The position numbers were made by a program, and so were the translations under genes. 64,000 nt of DNA from an uncultured Prevotellaceae bacterium (GTDB lineage Bacteria; Bacteroidota; Bacteroidia; Bacteroidales; Bacteroidaceae): contig CADBHI010000006.1 of the NCBI GenBank assembly GCA_902794405.1, positions 1 to 64,000 on the forward strand, read 5' to 3'. The notes beneath the pieces were generated by a model. The model did not search any database. It worked only from the letters and a program-made list of their open reading frames with translations, and had not been told where the DNA came from. Below are positions 26,412 through 34,877 of the stretch, one piece after another (the stretch's first letter is position 1; every line of letters starts with the position of its first letter).

Positions 26412-29400
26412 TTATGGTGTCGGCTCTGTGTACATGATGTTCACTTTCGTACTGCCTTCCACCTTACTTTGGTCACCACCGCCGAAGACATTGCCAAAAA
26501 CCTCAGAGTTTCCTTTGATGGAGAGTGTGACATCGCCGCTGACTGCGCCGAGGTTGTCAAGAGAAATCTCTGTGTAGAGGTAGTTCTTGCCGTCCACATT
26601 CAGTGCTGCAGGCGAACTCGTTGAGAGGTCGTTGCCACCCAACGATGTCTCGTGCGTCCAGTAATAAGTGGTAACATTTCCGCCTGACTGCGGTTTAATC
26701 ATACCCGTATAGATGTTGGCCGATGGAGGTGTCTTATCCGTGTGGATAGTGACTGTACCTGCCGATGCCGAGTAGCCAGCACCAAAGACGGAACCATGGA
26801 CTGTGCAGTCGGTAAGGGTGGAGGTGACGTTGCCATTGACGCCGCCGAGGAAGCCACCACCATAGAAGTTTTGCTCGATGGTACAGCCAGTCAATGTATT
26901 TGTGACGCTGCCGGTATTGGTAGTGGCGAACTGGGCGGAATAGTAGTAGCTACGGTTGATAACTCGTCCCGCTAAGTCACCAGTAGAGGTGTTGATAACC
27001 TCCATGTCGTAGTTGGCCTCGTAACCCTGATCCGTACTTTTGTATTGTTGAGGGTGATATTTGCCGCTGACGGTGGTTGACCAAGTTGAAGCATTGTAGG
27101 GACCCTTATCGGAATCGTCAGTTTTGTCGTACTGTATATAGGTAGTACCACCATTGCCAGCACCGTAGTATTCTCTGAAAGTGGTGTTGTTGGCACTGGT
27201 GGTGACAGTCTTGCCTGACACCATATCACCGAACTTGGGGCCGCCGCAGTATTTGCCGACGGTACTGTTGTTGATGACCACGTCAATACTGCCTTTCACT
27301 ATCTTATAAGTATCACCAGTAGCTTGCGACATAACACCGCCACCATAGAACTCGCCAATGAGAGCATGATTGATACGCCAGGTGACATCACCTGCGATAC
27401 CCTCCTTATAAGCAGCGGCTATGGTGCCAAAGCGACCACCATCGATATAACAGTGGGGGTTGTCTTCGTATGGCGCAATGGCCTCATTGTATCCACCAGT
27501 GAGATAGAAACTCTCGAAGTTACCGCCGAGGACGTTGACGGCACAATGGCGGGTTTTGTACAGGGCTCCGTTATTGACGTGTGCTCCTGGGGTGAATGAA
27601 GGCATAACAACATGGCCACCAAGGATAACGTAGTTGATATGTTGATTGGATTCACCATTACGGCCACGGCAGTACTGGTCGTAGATTCCGCCGTTGAGAA
27701 TGATAGGACCTTCGTCACGTGTGCCAAGTTCAAACTCAAACTGTCCGAAGCGGATAAAAGCGGTCTCTGTCACCTCGAAATGTCCTTTGGAGCGATAACA
27801 GCCAAGGGAGAAGAAATTAGTGGAATTATGCAGTTTGCTCGCGATACCTAACTCAACCACGGGGAGAAAATCAAAGCGTACAGGGGAGATAACCTGACGT
27901 CCCATACCATCACCGAGCTGCCATTCGAGACAGTAATCGGGTTCTTCGTCGAAGTCGAAGTCGGCACTCATAATGGTGAATCCACGTGTAGCATCAGTGG
28001 CAGTGACGATATCAGCGCCACCTACCGACTCCTGCAAGTTGCTCACCAGCACCAAGGCATAGTCATAGACGGTCTTCTTCGCATCGATGTTGGTTGTGGT
28101 CAGTGAGCCTGCTATCGTGGTGGTCTGGATGGTCTGTCCGTTGACATTATTGCCGCGAGAGCCGGCAGGGGCGAAATGTGTTCCAGTAGATTTTTCTGTG
28201 ATATTGACGCGGTCGTAGCTGGCTTCGGCATTCCTGACATAGATGGCCTTGCCCCAATAGGCCTCAATGGTGATCGCAGTTACGCCGTCAGGAACATAAT
28301 AATAGCCGCCCTGAGCGAAAACACGACCCGAAGTTTCGTAGAGATCCTTGTCAGTGCATTTGCGGTCAGCGAAGTTGTAACCGTCCTGCCAGTCGGCCTC
28401 AAAGTGATTCTCGCCCTCATGATTCACAGAGGTTACTTTCCAACCAGTGACCACCTGCTCTTTGTAGTTGCCAGCATATCGGATGTCCCAATCGTTAGAA
28501 CTCGGATCGCCGAAAACGGTGTTGTAGTAGGGTAATTGCACTTTGTGGTAACCGTAGTCGTGATTCTGGGGATCCATATTGGTAATGGGAATGGAGATGG
28601 TCTTGTCTGCGGCAGATGAGCCGCTACCTGACTGCACTGTCACTGAGAGTGAGTTGCCTGTTTGATTACCAGGGTTGTTAATGACGGAGTTATATTTTCC
28701 AAAAGGTTTCAATATCGGATAGGGGGCGAGATTGCGGTCAACGACCCATTTATACATGATGGAGGCATCCTTGGGAATAGCCTGCACATCGGTAGTGCTC
28801 ATTGTGCTGGGTGCCACGTCGGAGCCTACCCACCAGCCGCAGAGTTCGCGGTTACTGTTGAGCAGGCTACGATGAAACTCCACCTGGGTCAGGTAACGCT
28901 CTTCGGCAGGGAAAGAACAGTTGTATGCTGTTGGCTCACCTGATGTGGTAGTAAAGGTAGAGCCGCTTCTGTAGTAGTTGTAACTGCTGATGCCGGTAGT
29001 GGCGGCATTGGTAATCAGCTCGCCACCGTAAACGCCATACTGGTTGCTTCCCCCCGTGATGTTGCCGTAAAACATGCAGTTGACTACAGCTGTGCGGAGG
29101 TCAGCATACTTGCTATCGGTTACGAGAGCAGTGCTGGCATAGTTGTTGTAGCCCACAATGCCTGAAGCGGTGGTGGCAGCACTGACGTCGGCATAGCTGT
29201 AGCAGTTGATAACGCGAGAGTCTCCATCCAGCTTGCCCACAATACCTCCAGCACAGGTACCGGTAGTGGTTACCGTAGGATGTTCGCCCTCGGGGAAGTT
29301 GTTGCTGTTAGGCAGAATGCCACAGTTATAAATACGACTGTAGCCCTGAGCGATGCCAGCGATAGCACCTACATAATCATCCGAACTGCTGATGTTGACA

Positions 29401-32012
29401 TTCTTGAGGGTAACGTTCTTCACCACACCGTCCTCTACGATGCTGAAAAGTGGATGACTAAGATTGGTAATAGTGTGATTATTGCCATCGAAAATTCCTT
29501 TAAAGGCTTGGGTAATGGCTGTTGTGCCGCTAACAGAGAAATCGCCAGTGAGGCGATAGTTGGAATCCGCGTCTATATTATTATTTACCATAGTGGCAAA
29601 TATCTCGAAGTCACCCGCCGAGGCTATTTCATAATAGGTGCCGTCAGTGGCCAGGCCTTCATTTATTGTTAGTTCTGCAATTGCAGAGTCATCATATCCA
29701 TCGGCTATGGCTATAGCTCTGACAACAATGGGATAACTGGAAATGCTGACGGGTTCCGTGTACTCATCATCGTCTGCTGTCGGGTCGGCTGGTGTTGTAC
29801 TACCTGTAGTATAATAGATGTGAACACCTGATAACGGGAAGGCGCAACTGATGGAAAACTTTCCTCCCGTTTCACGTTTAATGACTGGTAGTGCACACGC
29901 CAGCCTAATCTGGCTACTCGTAAAGACTGCGGAGTGAATCCATCCTTCTTTGACAGCTATTGCCTTGATATACTTACCTCCCGCATTCTCTATGGGGCTA
30001 TTGTAGAGTGTGGATGCCGTTGTAGGATCTGCAGGTTCGGAATCGCCAATAGTGTAGTAGATTGTTGCACCCTCTATGGCACAGCTCAGCGTTACTTTTC
30101 CATCAGCGGATACAGAACTTATTACAGGAGATGGCACTATATCAATAGTTTTTGACTGCACTGCAGATTCGGCAAGGCCCTCCTTTATGGCTAAGGCTTT
30201 TATATAAGTCTTTGAACTGATGGGAAAGATAACAGGGCTGGAGCCATGAGCGACACCCTCGTCCACCGTTGGATCAGCAGGATCGGTCGAACCGTATGCG
30301 TAATAGATGGTGGAGCCAGTCTCAGAGGCAATGGTAACAGTGTTTGTTGTGTTATCAAAGGTGATTGTAGGCGTTGCACATGCAAATGCAAAAGATTCAG
30401 AACTAACGTCAGAATTAATCATGCCATCTTTCACAGCAATAGCCTTGATTGTAACACTGGCAGCGGTTATTGTCACTGGTTCTGTATATGGTGTTGACGA
30501 TGTGGTAGGTGTAGATCCGTCCGTAGTATAATATATAGTGGCACCATTTGTTGCTGAGGTAATAGAAATATCGCTTGCTTCAGTATTCACAATGGTTGGT
30601 GCTGCTACTTTGTTAATTATCTTAGTTGTCACCTCGGAATCCGTAAAGCCCGTTCTTGTGACAAAGGCCTTGATAGTAGTCTGCTCGGTTACTACAAAAG
30701 GTGCAGTATATGGCGTTCCATTAGAAGAAGATGGTTCTGCCTCATCTGTGGTATAGTAAATGGTAGAACGGGTTGTTGTGGTAGTGATGGATACTTTTCC
30801 CGTTGTGTTGGAGAATGTAATAGCCGGTTTGGCGCATATTGTCTGGAAATCAACACTCACAAAACTCCAATGGGTATCAGTGCTAAATCTGCTATTTTGT
30901 ATTTTAAGTGGTTGTCCTGTGCCTTTATTACTGCTAACACTATAAATGTATATATTATTGTTAGTTCTCTTCAATAATTTGGGAACAATATTGTAAAAGA
31001 TGGATGTAGTATTCCAAGTTTCATTTTCGACAGCACCACGTACAACAATAAATTGGAAACGGTCTTCTTCATCACCGGTTTCGCTGCCAGTATGGTTTGC
31101 TAATTGTATAGCATTATCCCCATTGTTCCTATATTTTAAATATTTTCCATCATTTGCAAGTCTGATGTAATAGTAAGTCATATAATCATCAGATGAGGCC
31201 TCTTCAAAATACCATATCATATCATCGTCCACAGTATTCGAAGTCCCTACGTAATTGGTACCTGGCTTTATGAAATAATTAGCATCTCTTCTACTTTTGA
31301 TTTTGTAATAATACGTATTACTTGGATCAGAAGGATTACTTGGATCAGAAGGACGAAAACAATCAGCTCTGAGTGTCCATTCATAATCTGTCATAGGAAT
31401 GATAACCCAGTTGGAGTTTTCATCATCCCAGCCGTTTGAGACCTGAACGCCATTTGTTCCAGCATTTCTTCCTTGTTTGTTCAAACAATACTTGTCGGCA
31501 TTACCATAGGGAATGATATTATAAGCATCCCACCCTTTAGTATTATTCTGGGCAATAGAGAATTTATAATGTTCTGTATCATTGTTATCAAGACTTTTCA
31601 ATTCCATCCATGTTCGACTACTCTGGCTACCAGATGGCTTTGAGAAATATAAATAATTCCCATCCTTGTCGCATATATAATAGTAGCCAATCTCGTCAGA
31701 ATTGAGGAAGTACCATTTCATGTCATCAGTCAGAATGTTCGACGTGCTGACAGCAGCATTAGTATTATTATTATTTGGACGCATGTAAAAGCCTGTATTA
31801 CCAAAACTCTGGAAGAGATAATAAACAGGATCGCTGGTGTCTGTAGTAGGTGTAATTTGTCCCCGCATTTCTCCGACTCCTAATGCCATCATAAGAAGAA
31901 AGAACATGCGTAGCAGTTGCCCGCAGAAACCATGGTGCCTGCGTGTCGTAAACACAATGGCTCTCATCTCGTTATTCCGTTTCATATCGTTGTGTTTCAT
32001 ATCTTGTGTCAT
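26412..32012 (-). CDS. Giant secreted multidomain protein 2 (1866 residues; CHB_HEX, GLUG-like and GGG repeats)
   Basis: A long n-region precedes a signal peptide (LLRMFFLLMMALGVGEMRGQ). Residues about 60-390 contain ricin- or lectin-like modules with repeated 'DDM(K/I)WYF' and 'YYYIxxxDGxYL' motifs. Residues about 390-785 carry at least five chitobiase/hexosaminidase C-terminal-type repeats ('ATIYYTTDGSTPTTSS', 'IKAIAVKDG'). A GLUG-like stretch follows (FDGNNHTITNLSHPLF, DDYVGAIAG). The last 350 or so residues have GGG motifs (GGGFLGGVNG, VFGNVFGGGDQSKV). No T9SS C-terminal domain is seen. The true start may be one of several ATG codons within the first 16 residues. The 5' end is duplicated upstream at 33129-33198. 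Probably a surface carbohydrate-binding or adhesive protein; this is inference. Confidence 0.85.
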   Translation of the reverse strand: MTQDMKHNDMKRNNEMRAIVFTTRRHHGFCGQLLRMFFLLMMALGVGEMRGQITPTTDTSDPVYYLFQSFGNTGFYMRPNNNNTNAAVSTSNILTDDMKWYFLNSDEIGYYYICDKDGNYLYFSKPSGSQSSRTWMELKSLDNNDTEHYKFSIAQNNTKGWDAYNIIPYGNADKYCLNKQGRNAGTNGVQVSNGWDDENSNWVIIPMTDYEWTLRADCFRPSDPSNPSDPSNTYYYKIKSRRDANYFIKPGTNYVGTSNTVDDDMIWYFEEASSDDYMTYYYIRLANDGKYLKYRNNGDNAIQLANHTGSETGDEEDRFQFIVVRGAVENETWNTTSIFYNIVPKLLKRTNNNIYIYSVSSNKGTGQPLKIQNSRFSTDTHWSFVSVDFQTICAKPAITFSNTTGKVSITTTTTRSTIYYTTDEAEPSSSNGTPYTAPFVVTEQTTIKAFVTRTGFTDSEVTTKIINKVAAPTIVNTEASDISITSATNGATIYYTTDGSTPTTSSTPYTEPVTITAASVTIKAIAVKDGMINSDVSSESFAFACATPTITFDNTTNTVTIASETGSTIYYAYGSTDPADPTVDEGVAHGSSPVIFPISSKTYIKALAIKEGLAESAVQSKTIDIVPSPVISSVSADGKVTLSCAIEGATIYYTIGDSEPADPTTASTLYNSPIENAGGKYIKAIAVKEGWIHSAVFTSSQIRLACALPVIKRETGGKFSISCAFPLSGVHIYYTTGSTTPADPTADDDEYTEPVSISSYPIVVRAIAIADGYDDSAIAELTINEGLATDGTYYEIASAGDFEIFATMVNNNIDADSNYRLTGDFSVSGTTAITQAFKGIFDGNNHTITNLSHPLFSIVEDGVVKNVTLKNVNISSSDDYVGAIAGIAQGYSRIYNCGILPNSNNFPEGEHPTVTTTGTCAGGIVGKLDGDSRVINCYSYADVSAATTASGIVGYNNYASTALVTDSKYADLRTAVVNCMFYGNITGGSNQYGVYGGELITNAATTGISSYNYYRSGSTFTTTSGEPTAYNCSFPAEERYLTQVEFHRSLLNSNRELCGWWVGSDVAPSTMSTTDVQAIPKDASIMYKWVVDRNLAPYPILKPFGKYNSVINNPGNQTGNSLSVTVQSGSGSSAADKTISIPITNMDPQNHDYGYHKVQLPYYNTVFGDPSSNDWDIRYAGNYKEQVVTGWKVTSVNHEGENHFEADWQDGYNFADRKCTDKDLYETSGRVFAQGGYYYVPDGVTAITIEAYWGKAIYVRNAEASYDRVNITEKSTGTHFAPAGSRGNNVNGQTIQTTTIAGSLTTTNIDAKKTVYDYALVLVSNLQESVGGADIVTATDATRGFTIMSADFDFDEEPDYCLEWQLGDGMGRQVISPVRFDFLPVVELGIASKLHNSTNFFSLGCYRSKGHFEVTETAFIRFGQFEFELGTRDEGPIILNGGIYDQYCRGRNGESNQHINYVILGGHVVMPSFTPGAHVNNGALYKTRHCAVNVLGGNFESFYLTGGYNEAIAPYEDNPHCYIDGGRFGTIAAAYKEGIAGDVTWRINHALIGEFYGGGVMSQATGDTYKIVKGSIDVVINNSTVGKYCGGPKFGDMVSGKTVTTSANNTTFREYYGAGNGGTTYIQYDKTDDSDKGPYNASTWSTTVSGKYHPQQYKSTDQGYEANYDMEVINTSTGDLAGRVINRSYYYSAQFATTNTGSVTNTLTGCTIEQNFYGGGFLGGVNGNVTSTLTDCTVHGSVFGAGYSASAGTVTIHTDKTPPSANIYTGMIKPQSGGNVTTYYWTHETSLGGNDLSTSSPAALNVDGKNYLYTEISLDNLGAVSGDVTLSIKGNSEVFGNVFGGGDQSKVEGSTKVNIMYTEPTP
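31941..32010. repeat. About 70-bp direct repeat, copy 1 (5' end of giant gene 2)
   Basis: It matches 33129-33198 at an offset of 1188 bases. The 50 bases at 31961-32010 differ from 33149-33198 at only two positions, and similarity fades before that. It encodes the MKHNDMKRNN start region of the giant protein. Confidence 0.85.
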
Positions 32013-32026
32013 AGTTGTTTATTTCT

Positions 32027-32198
32027 TCAATTTTGAATTTCTCTTATTAATTCATCAACTACATACATATCACTAAACGTATATAGGAGTGTTGACGGGT
32101 CATGCAGCCCGTTCAGGTGATATGCCAAGCTGCTCAGAAAGCAACGTGACAATTCGCCCGATTTTATTCCACATAAGTAAATCGCTCAACATAATCAT
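32027..32198 (-). pseudogene. Decayed third gene of the DUF3791/DUF3990 cassette
   Basis: Directly after the DUF3990 stop (TGA followed by ATG) a reading frame starts MIMLSDLLMWNKIGRIVTLL and runs SEQLGISPERAA then stop. Another frame at once continues LHDPSTLLYTFSDMY and DELIREIQN, with a stop at 32027. Together they look like the start and end of a small protein of the type that often accompanies DUF3990 (a short helical protein with 'ISPERAL' and 'TFSDxYVVDEL' segments). An out-of-frame internal deletion has joined them. Not a functional full-length gene as it stands. Confidence 0.65.
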
Positions 32199-32681
32199 TC
32201 AAATATTATATGATTCAATATACACCATACAAGTGTCAACTATCTTCTGATTCGTAATGCATAACTGATTATTCGGCTTATGCCTTGACAGTTCTCTGAG
32301 GGCTGTTTCCAGTGTCATCATATTGGCCATATAGGCTTCTACAGTGTCTATTACGCGGTCATTAGCCACGCCACCTTCTATCACATCATACTTCTCCACG
32401 TCTTTTTGTCCCATACGATTGGCTATAATAAATTGCAGCCAGGCATTATCGTAGTAGTCAAACTTATAGTATCGGTAGTGTTCCTTAATCTTTTTACAAT
32501 CCAATTCATAGACATTCACGACACCAACCTCTTCCCTGATTCGTTGCATACGCTCTGCCCAGGACTCGGCTTGCTGCCTGATGTCGGTGACATAGAATCC
32601 CTGACCAAAATCCAGTCTCTTTCTCCCTGCTGCCACCAAAGGCTGTTTTATGACAATTGTACTACCGTGAAATACCTCCAT
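32199..32681 (-). CDS. DUF3990 protein, putative ADP-ribosyltransferase-like toxin
   Basis: This 160-residue protein opens MEVFHGSTIVIKQPLV, followed by LDFGQGFYVTDIRQQAESWA, the DUF3990 signature (H-G-S, then 'DFGxGFYxT' and 'QA..WA'). I recall the family as belonging to the ADP-ribosyl superfamily. The 'FHGS' and 'GFYVT' elements resemble the H and Y motifs of such folds, but catalysis is inference. Its ATG overlaps the stop of the preceding DUF3791-like gene (TAATG), which indicates translational coupling, as in toxin-antitoxin pairs. The C-terminal LRELSRHKPNNQLCI segment also fits the family. Confidence 0.8.
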   Translation of the reverse strand: MEVFHGSTIVIKQPLVAAGRKRLDFGQGFYVTDIRQQAESWAERMQRIREEVGVVNVYELDCKKIKEHYRYYKFDYYDNAWLQFIIANRMGQKDVEKYDVIEGGVANDRVIDTVEAYMANMMTLETALRELSRHKPNNQLCITNQKIVDTCMVYIESYNI

Positions 32682-32956
32682 TATTTATTGTTTTTTAATT
32701 TAGACTCTCTGACGATCATCGCCTCTAAGATATCTTCTGTCGCAATTTCACGACTTTGGCTGTGCAAGGTCTCATAACATGGAAAGATAACGTCACGGAA
32801 CAGTTCAACGTTCTTCATCCGCCTATAGGCTTCTGTAGTAGAAACATGCATTTTACTTGCCACTGCCTCCACACATGACGATGCAAAAATATTCTTCTGC
32901 ATCTGCACTGATGGATAACTGTACCCATTATCAGACATCAGTCCTTTATAGTTCAT
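32681..32956 (-). CDS. DUF3791-like small protein, possible antitoxin
   Basis: The protein MNYKGLMSDNGYSYPSVQ... is about 91 residues. Its second half (VASKMHVSTTEAYRRMKNVELFRDVIFP, then CYETLHSQSREIATEDILEAM) has the helical arrangement of DUF3791 proteins, which occur next to DUF3990. The frame stays open upstream to 33121, but that part crosses the predicted promoter and intergenic repeats, so a start at 32956 (or 32977) is preferred. It is the first gene of the three-gene cassette. Confidence 0.75.
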   Translation of the reverse strand: MNYKGLMSDNGYSYPSVQMQKNIFASSCVEAVASKMHVSTTEAYRRMKNVELFRDVIFPCYETLHSQSREIATEDILEAMIVRESKLKNNK

Positions 32957-32985
32957 TTCATTATTCTCTATTCCCATATTCAATG

Positions 32986-33017
32986 CAAAAATACAACTTT
33001 TTATCGAAACCGCCAAA
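32986..33017 (-). promoter_or_regulatory. Predicted promoter of the DUF3791/DUF3990 cassette
   Basis: On the minus strand TTTG, 20 bases, TATTTTTG, followed by GCA. This is a full match to the Bacteroidetes consensus. Confidence 0.78.
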
Positions 33018-33032
33018 CAATCAGGCGAAAAT

Positions 33033-33188
33033 CTACAGGATTGCAAATCCTGATACTCGCTGATGTCGGATTGCAAATCCGCCAGAACAGGCAGAACGGG
33101 TTGCAAATCTGCCAGAAACATGACGCTTGCATGTCGCAGACATCGTGCCTCTCATCCCGTTATTTCGTTTCATATCGTTGTGTTTCAT
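33033..33188 (-). pseudogene. 5' stub homologous to the start of giant gene 2
   Basis: The minus-strand frame from the ATG at 33186-33188 reads MKHNDMKRNNGMRG, against MKHNDMKRNNEMRA in the giant protein. It then diverges and stops at 33033-33035 after about 51 codons. It is the duplicated 5' end of the giant gene on the far side of the DUF3791/DUF3990 cassette, cut off by unrelated sequence. Confidence 0.7.
33038..33110. repeat. Three GGATTGCAAATCC repeats
   Basis: Near-palindromic 13-mers at 33038, 33068 and (degenerate) 33098 are spaced about 30 bases, just upstream of the cassette promoter. A similar GATTGCAAATCC occurs inside the ORF6N gene near 57810. Confidence 0.6.
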
Positions 33189-33198
33189 ATCTTGTGTC
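33129..33198. repeat. About 70-bp direct repeat, copy 2
   Basis: Partner of 31941-32010. The two copies bracket the DUF3791/DUF3990 cassette and its promoter. Confidence 0.85.
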
Positions 33199-33214
33199 TT
33201 ATTTCGTTCATTTG

Positions 33215-34741
33215 TTATTCGTTTTTATCAGCGGGTGAACCGCTGAGCACCCGAGGGACGGGTGAACCGCAGGGCACGCTGTGAGCGGGTGAACCGCTGA
33301 GCACCCGAGGGGCGGGGTGTTTCCACCAGTCATCCTTTTGGCGGCATAGGGCCTGGGCTACGCAGTTCATCGCCTTACAGAAGGGGATGGTGAGCTGTTC
33401 GTTTTTGCCTCGGTATTGATACTGCCACGGGGTGACGATCAGCAGCTTGCCTTCCGCACAGCGGTCTATGCGTTCCATTGAGGGGTGATAGCGCTCGGGG
33501 AAACCGTTGTCAGCGATGATAATCACGGGGGAACCGTGATTCATCGCTTCGTTCATAATCTCCTGTTCGCCAGGGGCAATGCGTGCTGATACCAGAACGG
33601 TACCACGGGCGGCCTCTTCAAGGCAGCGGGCCTTCTGCTCATTAAATCGGGACTTGTCGCGATAGTGGCATGCTACGGGCAACAGGCGGCTGTTCAGTAG
33701 CTGGCGATTGCCGTAGGTGTCAAGGGCGATGAAGGGCTTGCTATTCCCAGCGGGTGAACCGTTGGACACCCGAGGGGCGGGTGAAACGCTGGGCACCCGA
33801 GGGACGGGTGAAACGCTGGGCACGCTGTGAGCGGGTGAAACGCTGGGCACGGTGGCTGCGAGGAGCAGGCGGCGCTCTATTTCGTTGAGGGCCTCGGGCG
33901 TGGCGTGCTTCGGCAGGCATTCGCGCTGTAAGTAACCACGAAGGGCAGATGGCGTCAGGGCTGAAACAAGGGCACCGCGACAGGGCATCAGCGTAGCACG
34001 CTGGCTGGTGCGTAGCAGACGGCTGCGCGGGTTGCCATTGATATAAGCACGCTGCGTGTTCAGCTGTTCTGCGGTAATGGGCATCACGTCGCAATAGCCG
34101 CCGGCAAACAGGGGGCGGCGACCGGTGGTGCCGTTAGAGGGGACGCGCTTTCTGACGGGTGAACCGTCAGACACCCGACCGTCAGACACCCGACCGTCAG
34201 ACACCCGACCGTCAGACACCCGGAGGGCGACGGGGGCGGTAGCAGGGGCGGCGGGTGCTGGGGCGGCAGCAGGGGTGGTTAGGGTGTCCAACGGTTCCCC
34301 CGTCGGGATGCCTTGCCCCGTCATGGCCCAGTAACGGCGGTTGCACCCTTTCTTAAAGCCGGCAATCACCTGCCCAAGATGGGTAGGCCGGCCATTGCAG
34401 CTGACGATAGGCTCCTTCACAATGAACAGTACATGCAGGTGTTCGGGCATGATGATGAACGCATCAATGACGACCATCGGATAGTGTGCGGTAATGCTGG
34501 TAACCAGTTCTTCGCGCACCATCTTTCCTATTGGTGTCAGCATGACATGCGGTCCACCAGGCGTGTTGTCAGGTTGTTCCAGCGAGCCTTCCACCTGTCC
34601 TAAGGGCTGTAAGGACTGACTTAGCCCCTCTGCCACATGCAATGTGATGTGGTAGATACCAGGCAGCGCATAGTTATGAGTCACCATGCGACGCTGCATA
34701 TTGTGGCAGACGCTCTTTTCCCTAAAGTTTTTCGCGTTCAT
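33215..34741 (-). CDS. REP-associated tyrosine transposase (RAYT, Y1 family) with extended C-terminus
   Basis: Starting at MNAKNFREKSV the 508-residue protein has the Y1_Tnp fold: ALPGIYHITLHVAEG, VMLTPIGKMV, and DAFIIMPEHLHVLFIV with the His-x-His metal motif. A candidate nucleophilic Tyr lies in FKKGCNRRYW. The FAGGYCDVMPITAEQL region follows. The C-terminal part (VLVSARIAPGEQEIMNEA, SPVIIIADNGFPERYHP, LLIVTPW) looks like a Rossmann/DprA-like domain found in Bacteroidetes members. In-frame low-complexity insertions (VSDGRVSDG, VPSVSPVPRVPS, VLSGSPA) come from small tandem repeats. A full-consensus promoter lies upstream. RAYTs mobilise REP/REPIN palindromes, and this window contains several candidates. 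Confidence 0.85.
   Translation of the reverse strand: MNAKNFREKSVCHNMQRRMVTHNYALPGIYHITLHVAEGLSQSLQPLGQVEGSLEQPDNTPGGPHVMLTPIGKMVREELVTSITAHYPMVVIDAFIIMPEHLHVLFIVKEPIVSCNGRPTHLGQVIAGFKKGCNRRYWAMTGQGIPTGEPLDTLTTPAAAPAPAAPATAPVALRVSDGRVSDGRVSDGRVSDGSPVRKRVPSNGTTGRRPLFAGGYCDVMPITAEQLNTQRAYINGNPRSRLLRTSQRATLMPCRGALVSALTPSALRGYLQRECLPKHATPEALNEIERRLLLAATVPSVSPAHSVPSVSPVPRVPSVSPAPRVSNGSPAGNSKPFIALDTYGNRQLLNSRLLPVACHYRDKSRFNEQKARCLEEAARGTVLVSARIAPGEQEIMNEAMNHGSPVIIIADNGFPERYHPSMERIDRCAEGKLLIVTPWQYQYRGKNEQLTIPFCKAMNCVAQALCRQKDDWWKHPAPRVLSGSPAHSVPCGSPVPRVLSGSPADKNE
33228..33312. repeat. CGGGTG...CACCCG hairpin repeats at the RAYT gene 3' end
   Basis: Several copies of a unit with the form CGGGTGAACCG(n)GCACCCGAG occur here and again at about 33750-33855. 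Each has a short inverted repeat CGGGTG/CACCCG. They encode the Ser-Gly-Ser-Pro-like linkers of the transposase. Confidence 0.7.
34166..34225. repeat. 15-bp tandem repeat, four copies, inside the RAYT gene
   Basis: GTCAGACACCCGACC is repeated at 34166, 34181, 34196 and 34211 (the last copy changed at the end) and encodes (RVSDG)n in frame. Confidence 0.85.
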
Positions 34742-34759
34742 ATTTAATAATACAACGTG

Positions 34760-34791
34760 CAAAAGTAAGGGATTTTGCCGAAACATGCAAA
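34760..34791 (-). promoter_or_regulatory. Predicted RAYT promoter
   Basis: On the minus strand TTTG, 20 bases, TACTTTTG. The -7 box ends 18 bases before the chosen ATG at 34741, which supports that start. Confidence 0.75.
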
Positions 34792-34841
34792 TTTTATTGA
34801 TACAAAATGCGAATAATGTGCGTTTTCTTGAAATAATTGTG

Positions 34842-34849
34842 TAATTTTG
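34842..34849 (+). promoter_or_regulatory. Predicted -7 element of the HU-like gene
   Basis: TAATTTTG followed by C, 28 bases before the HU-like ATG. No exact TTTG is seen 20 bases upstream. Confidence 0.5.
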
Positions 34850-34877
34850 CGGCTGGAAACTGTAAATATGAAGAGCT

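Noticed and set aside
11208..32012. Giant proteins 1 and 2 as two halves of one gene split by the ATPase genes
   Set aside because: Protein 1 has its own signal peptide and protein 2 a complete-looking domain order, so a simple split is not supported, although old recombination cannot be excluded.
32957..33121. N-terminal extension of the DUF3791-like protein to 33121
   Set aside because: The extension would cross the consensus promoter at 32986-33017 and the GGATTGCAAATCC repeats.
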